NCBI GenBank assembly: GCA_945788675.1
Contig: CALZMY010000139.1
Span: 1 to 10,795 of the forward strand
DNA length: 10,795 nt
Direction: 5' to 3'
DNA from: an uncultured Gammaproteobacteria bacterium
GTDB lineage: Bacteria; Pseudomonadota; Gammaproteobacteria; SZUA-140
Numbering within the stretch: position 1 is the first letter of the stretch; each line of letters opens with the position of its first letter. Below are positions 6,338 to 10,795 of the stretch, in pieces. The translations under genes and the position numbers were made by a program. The notes under the pieces are model-generated. The model searched no databases and was not told where the DNA came from. It saw nothing but the letters and a program-made list of their open reading frames with translations.

Positions 6338-7743
6338 GTGTGACTACAGAACAGTTGGAAAAATGGTTGGTTGCGAACTCTGAGACTGAGCATTTGGAGT
6401 TTAAAGAGGCAAAGAAGAATTTCCATTTTGAAAAACTGGTGGATTACTGTGTGGCACTTGCCAATGAGGGCGGTGGGCATATCGTATTCGGGGTTGCAGA
6501 TAAGCTACCACGCCAAGTTGTTGGCACCACAGTGTTTGATCCTCCTGCAAAAACAGCAGGAGGTATCTATGAGCGCTTACACATTAAGATCAAAGCAACT
6601 GAACTGGAATATGAGGGTGAGCGTGTAGTGGTGTTTTCTGTGCCTTCCCGCCCTATTGGTCAGCCCATTGAATACAAGGGACGTTATTTGATGCGGGCAG
6701 GTGAAGAGTTGGTACCAATGACTCCAGACTTTTTGCAAAAGATTTTCGCTGAAGGCCAGCCTGTTTTTGAGGCGCGCATTGCTCGGATCGGACTGAGTGC
6801 CGAGGATGTGGTGCGTTTGCTCGACACTCAAAGCTATTTTGATTTGATGGAGTTGCCCTATCCGGCTGAGCGTGAAGGTGTGATTTCCCGTTTCATTAGT
6901 GAACGGTTGTTGGTGGATAACGAAGGTAGCTATTCTGTCACTAATCTAGGGGCGCTACTGTTTGCCAAAAACCTGGATGAGTTTGAGTTATTGGCACGTA
7001 AGTCTGTGCGGGTGACGACTTATGATGGCATCAATAAGTTAAAGACTCGGCGGGATATTGTAGGTAAGAAAGGTTATGCGGTTGGTTTTGCTGGCCTGAT
7101 TGATTACATAGAGAGTCAATTGCCTGCGAATGAAGTGATAGGCAAAGCGTTGCGCGAGTCAGTACCGATGTTCCCTGAAATTGCTATTCGCGAATTGGTG
7201 GCCAATGCTTTGATTCATCAAGATCTCGAACAGCCAGGTGGCTCAGTCAATATTGATATTTACGATAATCGCATGGAGATAGGCAATCCCGGTACGCCAA
7301 CGATTGAACTGGATCGGTTTATTGATGAGTACCAATCTAGAAATGACCGTCTTGCTGATTTAATGCGCCGCTGCCGTATTTGTGAGGAAAAGGGGAGTGG
7401 TATCGATAAGGTGATTATTGCTGTTGAAACCTTTCAGCTGCCGCCTCCTGATATTCGTGCGGGGACTGCTCGTACCAACGTCATTCTTTTTGGGCATAAG
7501 GAGTTTGCGGATATGGACAGAAGCGATAAGTTGCGGGCCTGTTATCAGCACTGTGCTCTTAAATATATTCTTGGTGAAAAAATGACCAATCAGAGCTTGA
7601 GGGAGCGGTTTGGTTTAAATAATCGCCAGACAGATATGGCTTCTAGGATTATTGCTTTGGCGTTGGAGGAGCAACTGATCAAGCTTGAAGATCCCAGTAA
7701 TACCTCTAAACGGTATGCCAAATATATTCCTTACTGGGCCTAG
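6334..7743 (+). CDS. AlbA_2 (Schlafen-type) and GHKL-like ATPase domain protein within the R-M operon
   Basis: A 469-residue protein starting at GTG 6334, overlapping the hsdS stop by 4 bp, with GGAGG (6322-6326) 7 bases upstream, so it is translationally coupled to hsdS. Residues about 15-130 form an AlbA_2/Schlafen-type putative nucleic-acid-binding domain (HLEFKEAKKNF, then ALANEGGGHIVFGVAD). Residues about 270-390 resemble the C-terminal GHKL-like ATPase module of this family: AIRELVANALIHQD (284-297), NRMEIGNPG (312-320), then RNDRLADLMRR and EEKGSGIDKV (336-360). A winged-helix-like tail follows (about 395-469: MTNQSLRERFGLNNRQTDMASRI). The family is annotated as transcriptional regulator or RecG-like ATP-binding protein. 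It is often found between or beside hsd genes and in other defence loci, but its task there is not settled. It may regulate the system, couple it to translation or cell state, or act as an extra effector. No frameshift or missing motif was noticed. Confidence 0.85.
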   Translation: MSVTTEQLEKWLVANSETEHLEFKEAKKNFHFEKLVDYCVALANEGGGHIVFGVADKLPRQVVGTTVFDPPAKTAGGIYERLHIKIKATELEYEGERVVVFSVPSRPIGQPIEYKGRYLMRAGEELVPMTPDFLQKIFAEGQPVFEARIARIGLSAEDVVRLLDTQSYFDLMELPYPAEREGVISRFISERLLVDNEGSYSVTNLGALLFAKNLDEFELLARKSVRVTTYDGINKLKTRRDIVGKKGYAVGFAGLIDYIESQLPANEVIGKALRESVPMFPEIAIRELVANALIHQDLEQPGGSVNIDIYDNRMEIGNPGTPTIELDRFIDEYQSRNDRLADLMRRCRICEEKGSGIDKVIIAVETFQLPPPDIRAGTARTNVILFGHKEFADMDRSDKLRACYQHCALKYILGEKMTNQSLRERFGLNNRQTDMASRIIALALEEQLIKLEDPSNTSKRYAKYIPYWA

Positions 7744-7850
7744 TAGATTGGGTGGGTTTTATTTGCGTGTTAAATGCTTAAATGGAATGATGCTTGAAAA
7801 ACACCTTGTAAATCAGTATGTTCCAATTTGCAGGCAAATGTAATTCGCGG

Positions 7851-7887
7851 AAAAAAACAAAAGGCCTCGGCGACTCCGCCAAGGCCT
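7851..7887 (-). terminator. Rho-independent terminator directed leftwards
   Basis: An 11-bp stem (7862-7872 with 7877-7887, loop at 7873-7876) contains AGGCCT at both outer ends. One position is a C-A mismatch in plus-strand RNA but a G-U pair in minus-strand RNA. On the minus strand the stem is followed by TTTT, G and seven T (7861-7851); on the plus strand no T-run follows. Both facts orient it to the minus strand, although no minus-strand gene is evident to the right. Confidence 0.8.
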
Positions 7888-7955
7888 GTTGTCGACCGGG
7901 TATCCCCAGTCCTTAGGGGGATTATTGGGTAATTTAGAGCAGACGACAAGTGCTG
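7851..7955 (-). ncRNA. Candidate small RNA ending at the leftward terminator
   Basis: Immediately upstream (on the minus strand) of the terminator are nested stems: an outer 6-bp stem pairing 7944-7949 with 7889-7894 (TTGTCG with CGACAA), and an inner 6-bp hairpin pairing 7917-7922 with 7902-7907 (ATCCCC with GGGGAT). A structured RNA of about 100 nt ending in an intrinsic terminator would explain why a terminator exists opposite an empty gap. No clear promoter and no known RNA family were recognised, and the 5' end is a guess. Confidence 0.35.
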
Positions 7956-7967
7956 TTTTGTGTGAAG

Positions 7968-8033
7968 TTTGTGTACGGTGTAATTGACACCAGGCGTGTT
8001 GTTTACGGCAAATAAGAAAATATCGTACACAAA
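7968..8033. promoter_or_regulatory. Inverted repeat and candidate promoter region of hsdR
   Basis: Arms TTTGTGTACG (7968-7977) and CGTACACAAA (8024-8033) are perfect 10-bp complements separated by 46 bp. Between them lie a smaller dyad, GGTGT and ACACC (7977-7981 and 7987-7991), and a weak promoter-like TTGTTT (7999-8004) with 16-base spacing to TATCGT (8021-8026), which the right arm overlaps. Two half-sites bracketing a promoter suit regulator binding or looping. Sequence symmetry is certain, promoter assignment weak. Confidence 0.35.
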
Positions 8034-8099
8034 ACGGGGATTTGCTCGTGGGAATGTGAGAGCCGAACGGGAAGTTTAAATGGGTTTTGGGGTTATGAA

Positions 8100-10682
8100 A
8101 TGATTACAGAAGACCAACTAGAACAACTCTGCCTCGAATGGTTTAAATCGATCGGTTACGACTACGCCTGCGGCTACGACATTGCTCCCGACGGTGACAA
8201 CCCAGAACGCAGCGACTACTGCCAAATCATCCTCTCTGATCGCCTGCTCAACCAGCTACAGAAGATCAACCCACACATCCCTCTCTCCGTTCTAGAAACC
8301 GTCTCACAACAGATCGCAAAACCAGAAACACCCATATTAATCAAAAGCAACAAAGCCTTCCACCGCCAATTATTGGAAGGGGTGAAGGTTGAATTTAAAG
8401 CGGATGGTAAAGATAAAACCGACTATGTGCAGTTAGTAGACTTTGCCAATGTCTATAACAACCAGTTCCTGGTGGTTAACCAGTACACCATAACCGGCAG
8501 CAAAGGCAACCGCCGCCCGGATGTGATTGTCTTCATCAACGGCCTGCCACTGGCAGTGATCGAACTCAAAAACCCTGCCGATGAAAACGCCGATATCTGG
8601 TCTGCCTACCAACAGCTACAGACCTATAAAGATGAAGTCACCGATCTATTTGTCTTTAACGAAGCGTTAGTCATCAGCGACGGGCTTAATGCACGAGTCG
8701 GTTCACTCACCGCCAACAAAGAACGTTTTCTACCGTGGCGTACCGTCAACAATCAAGATGACAAACCGCTGTTCGAATACCGGCTTGAAACACTGGTAAA
8801 AGGTTTTTTTAGCCCAGAACTGTTTTTAGATTACATTCACCACTTTATTCTGTTTGAGCAAGATGGCGATGCCTTAATCAAAAAGATCGCCGGTTACCAC
8901 CAGTTCCACGCCGTACGTGAGGCAGTGAGGGCAACGGTTACCGCCGCAATAAAACACCCGCAGGAAGAGGCACGTGCCAATTATGCAGATCGTGTCGAAC
9001 CCGGTTCGGGTAAGGCCGGTGTGGTGTGGCATACCCAGGGATCGGGTAAATCGATCTCGATGGTCTGTTATGCCGGAAAGCTATTGGCACAGCCGGAGAT
9101 GAACAACCCGACCATTGTGGTGGTGACAGATAGAACCGATCTCGACGGCCAGCTCTACAACACCTTCAGCATGGCGAGAGAAACCCTGAAACAGACGCCC
9201 CAGCAGGCAGGGGGGCGCGATGAGTTGCGACAGATCCTCGCCTCGCGTCAGTCCGGTGGCATTGTCTTTACCACCATTCAAAAATTCGCCCTGCTGGCGG
9301 ATGAAGAGAACCATCCAGTACTGAGCCAGCGTCACAATATTGTGGTGGTGAGTGATGAGGCGCACCGTAGCCAGTATGGTGATAAGGCCAGGTTTAATAG
9401 CAAGTCAGGCAAGTACTCCTTTGGTTACTCCAAACACCTGCGTGATGCCCTGCCAAAAGCATCGTTTATCGGTTTTACCGGCACGCCGGTTTCAGCCTCG
9501 GATAAAGACACCCGTGCAGTCTTCGGTGATTATGTCTCGATCTATGATATTCAGGATGCAGTGGATGATGGCGCGACAGTGCCTATCTATTATGAATCTC
9601 GCCTCGCCAGGCTCGACATTAAACAGGCCGAGATCGAAGCACTCAATGATGAAGTGGATGAGATATTTGAGGATGAGGAGGATATCTCTCGGCGTGAGAA
9701 GAGCAAATCCAAATGGGCTGCCTTAGAAAAACTGGTCGGTAGCGAACCGCGCATCCAACAGGTGGCCGAGGATCTGGTTGCCCATTTCGAGAACCGCACC
9801 ACCTCTATGCCCGGTAAGGCGATGGTCGTCTGTATGAGCCGTGAGATCTGTGCCGATATGTACAATGCCATTGTTGCCATCAAACCTGAGTGGCATGACA
9901 CTGACCCCGCCAAGGGCGCAATTAAGGTGGTGATGACCGGTTCGGCTTCAGACAAAGAGAAGCTACAGCCCCATATCTACAACAAAGAGACCAGGAAGGG
10001 TTTCGAGAAACGCTTCAAGAAAGTGGATGACCCACTGCAATTGGTGATTGTGCGCGACATGTGGCTGACAGGCTTTGATGCACCCAATTGTCACACCATG
10101 TATGTTGATAAACCGATGAAGGGGCATAACCTGATGCAGGCCATCGCCCGAGTCAATCGCGTCTTCAAAGACAAGCCCGGCGGTCTGGTGGTCGATTACA
10201 TCGGTATCGCCAATGAATTGAAACATGCGCTCAAGACCTATACCGACTCGAAGGGTAAGGGTGAACCCACTCACGATAGCCGTGAAGCCTACGCCAAGTT
10301 GCTTGAAGCGATGGATGCGATGCGCGGCATGATGCATGGCTTTGATTACAGCAAATTTGAGGTGGATGCGTTGCAGCTACTACCGGGGGCGATGAATCAT
10401 ATCCTTGAGCAGAAAGAGGGTAAGAAACGTTTCTTGAATCTGATGGCGGTGATTCGTACGGCCTATACCTTGTGCAGCACCATGGAAGAGGTAGAAGTTC
10501 TTAGAAAAGAGATCGCATTCTTCTCTGCCATTAAAGCTGCCATTGCCAAGTTCACTACCATCGACAAGCGCCGTAGCGATGAGGAGAAACACTCAGCACT
10601 GAAACAGATTATCGATAACGCGATTGTGGCTGAAGGAGTTGCTGATGTCTTTGATCTGGTGGGGTTAGATAGTCGACCCTGA
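8100..10682 (+). CDS. hsdR: Type I restriction enzyme subunit HsdR, C-terminally truncated
   Basis: HsdR joins HsdM2-HsdS and, when the target is unmethylated, translocates DNA with ATP and cuts far from the site. Residues about 1-240 are the HSDR_N nuclease domain with D141 (RPDVIVF), E155-x-K157 (AVIELK) and QLQTY (172-176). The superfamily 2 motor follows: Walker A HTQGSGKS (311-318), VVTDRTDLD (341-349), DEAH (419-422), TGTP (460-463), LTGFDAP (656-662) and QAIARVNR (680-687). The helical region then starts, and similarity to the family stops sharply at GVADVFDLVGLD (residue 857). Only S-R-P precedes the stop. Relatives normally continue with a 'kPdisiLSdeFL..v' segment and total about 1000 or more residues, so roughly 150-200 C-terminal residues, which help assembly with the methyltransferase, are missing. 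Nuclease and motor motifs are intact. ATG 8100 has a weak GGGG (8089-8092) upstream. Activity in a full complex is doubtful. Confidence 0.9.
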   Translation: MITEDQLEQLCLEWFKSIGYDYACGYDIAPDGDNPERSDYCQIILSDRLLNQLQKINPHIPLSVLETVSQQIAKPETPILIKSNKAFHRQLLEGVKVEFKADGKDKTDYVQLVDFANVYNNQFLVVNQYTITGSKGNRRPDVIVFINGLPLAVIELKNPADENADIWSAYQQLQTYKDEVTDLFVFNEALVISDGLNARVGSLTANKERFLPWRTVNNQDDKPLFEYRLETLVKGFFSPELFLDYIHHFILFEQDGDALIKKIAGYHQFHAVREAVRATVTAAIKHPQEEARANYADRVEPGSGKAGVVWHTQGSGKSISMVCYAGKLLAQPEMNNPTIVVVTDRTDLDGQLYNTFSMARETLKQTPQQAGGRDELRQILASRQSGGIVFTTIQKFALLADEENHPVLSQRHNIVVVSDEAHRSQYGDKARFNSKSGKYSFGYSKHLRDALPKASFIGFTGTPVSASDKDTRAVFGDYVSIYDIQDAVDDGATVPIYYESRLARLDIKQAEIEALNDEVDEIFEDEEDISRREKSKSKWAALEKLVGSEPRIQQVAEDLVAHFENRTTSMPGKAMVVCMSREICADMYNAIVAIKPEWHDTDPAKGAIKVVMTGSASDKEKLQPHIYNKETRKGFEKRFKKVDDPLQLVIVRDMWLTGFDAPNCHTMYVDKPMKGHNLMQAIARVNRVFKDKPGGLVVDYIGIANELKHALKTYTDSKGKGEPTHDSREAYAKLLEAMDAMRGMMHGFDYSKFEVDALQLLPGAMNHILEQKEGKKRFLNLMAVIRTAYTLCSTMEEVEVLRKEIAFFSAIKAAIAKFTTIDKRRSDEEKHSALKQIIDNAIVAEGVADVFDLVGLDSRP

Positions 10683-10795
10683 AAAACCCACAAGCTCCTG
10701 ACCAATAAAGAAAAAGAAGCTGGAATGAGATAAAATAACGTCCAGAAACCGGTGTTAATCGCAGTAAAACTGGACGAAAAGGACAGCGCGGATGA
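10671..10795. other. DNA replacing the hsdR 3' end, possible edge of a mobile element
   Basis: From 10671 (AGTCGACCCTGAAAAACCC) no frame encodes the expected HsdR tail. The segment holds a TAAAAT -10-like hexamer (10731-10736), a 7-bp inverted repeat (CGTCCAG at 10739-10745, CTGGACG at 10770-10776) and an ATG (10792-10794) preceded by AAGGA. This is the arrangement expected at the left end and leader of an insertion sequence with its transposase start at the window edge. I cannot name a family, and the other end lies outside the window. Confidence 0.4.

Larger units (their letters stand above)
7744..8099. other. Gap between the AlbA_2 gene and hsdR
   Basis: This 356-bp stretch has no convincing protein gene. 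No plus-strand terminator is evident after 7743; ATTTGC (7826-7831) and GCAAAT (7834-7839) pair but no T-run follows. It holds a minus-strand terminator with nested stems (7851-7950), a 10-bp inverted repeat (7968-8033) and, near 8089-8092, a weak GGGG ribosome site for hsdR. hsdR is therefore probably transcribed from its own promoter here, or by readthrough. Confidence 0.6.

Noticed and set aside
7826..7839. ATTTGC/GCAAAT palindrome as the operon terminator
   Set aside because: The loop is too short and no T-tract follows on the plus strand.
7770..8030. Minus-strand open frame of 86 codons in the gap before hsdR
   Set aside because: It runs straight through the minus-strand terminator and stem structures, has no recognisable protein features and no clear ribosome site.

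Overview
The window looks like a piece of a gammaproteobacterial chromosome of roughly balanced GC content. The evidence is the style of its exported M1-like and TolB-like proteins and the GC-rich hairpin repeats common in that class. This placement is inference; no rRNA or other taxonomic marker is present. Its core is a type I restriction-modification (R-M) locus carrying several insertions or lesions.

Layout. Positions 1-275 (minus) hold the start of an exported protein resembling the N-terminus of an M1-family metallopeptidase; it runs off the window. Divergent from it, 403-1488 encodes a periplasmic TolB-like beta-propeller protein, closed by a strong terminator. Two related palindromes 40 bp apart (1558-1615) then lead into an AT-rich DUF3800 gene (1694-2343) broken by a one-base deletion in an A-run. 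About 400 bp without a gene follow, ending in a perfect 9-bp inverted repeat just upstream of the R-M genes.

The R-M locus reads hsdM (2752-4896), hsdS (4886-6337, 11-bp overlap), an AlbA_2/Schlafen-type ATPase-like gene (6334-7743, 4-bp overlap), then after a 356-bp gap hsdR (8100-10682). HsdM and HsdS would form the modification enzyme, HsdS choosing the site. HsdR adds the translocase and nuclease. The AlbA_2 protein is co-translated with HsdS and is probably an accessory or regulatory partner, role unknown.

The most unusual feature is a 474-bp, in-frame insertion inside hsdM. It is a DUF559 (Vsr/PD-(D/E)XK-like) nuclease domain framed by GC-rich hairpin repeats, placed exactly in the linker between the methyltransferase core and the conserved C-terminal tail. 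The same hairpin repeat, in reverse orientation and without DUF559, sits in frame in the central linker of hsdS. This creates a 37-nt perfect inverted repeat between hsdM and hsdS. The pair looks like a DUF559-carrying and a bare version of one element, both inserted without breaking the reading frame.

HsdR loses family resemblance abruptly at residue 857 and stops at 860, about 150-200 residues short of usual. The DNA after that point looks like the end of another mobile element. Restriction activity may therefore be lost or altered while modification persists. In the gap before hsdR, a minus-strand terminator preceded by nested stems suggests an undescribed small RNA.
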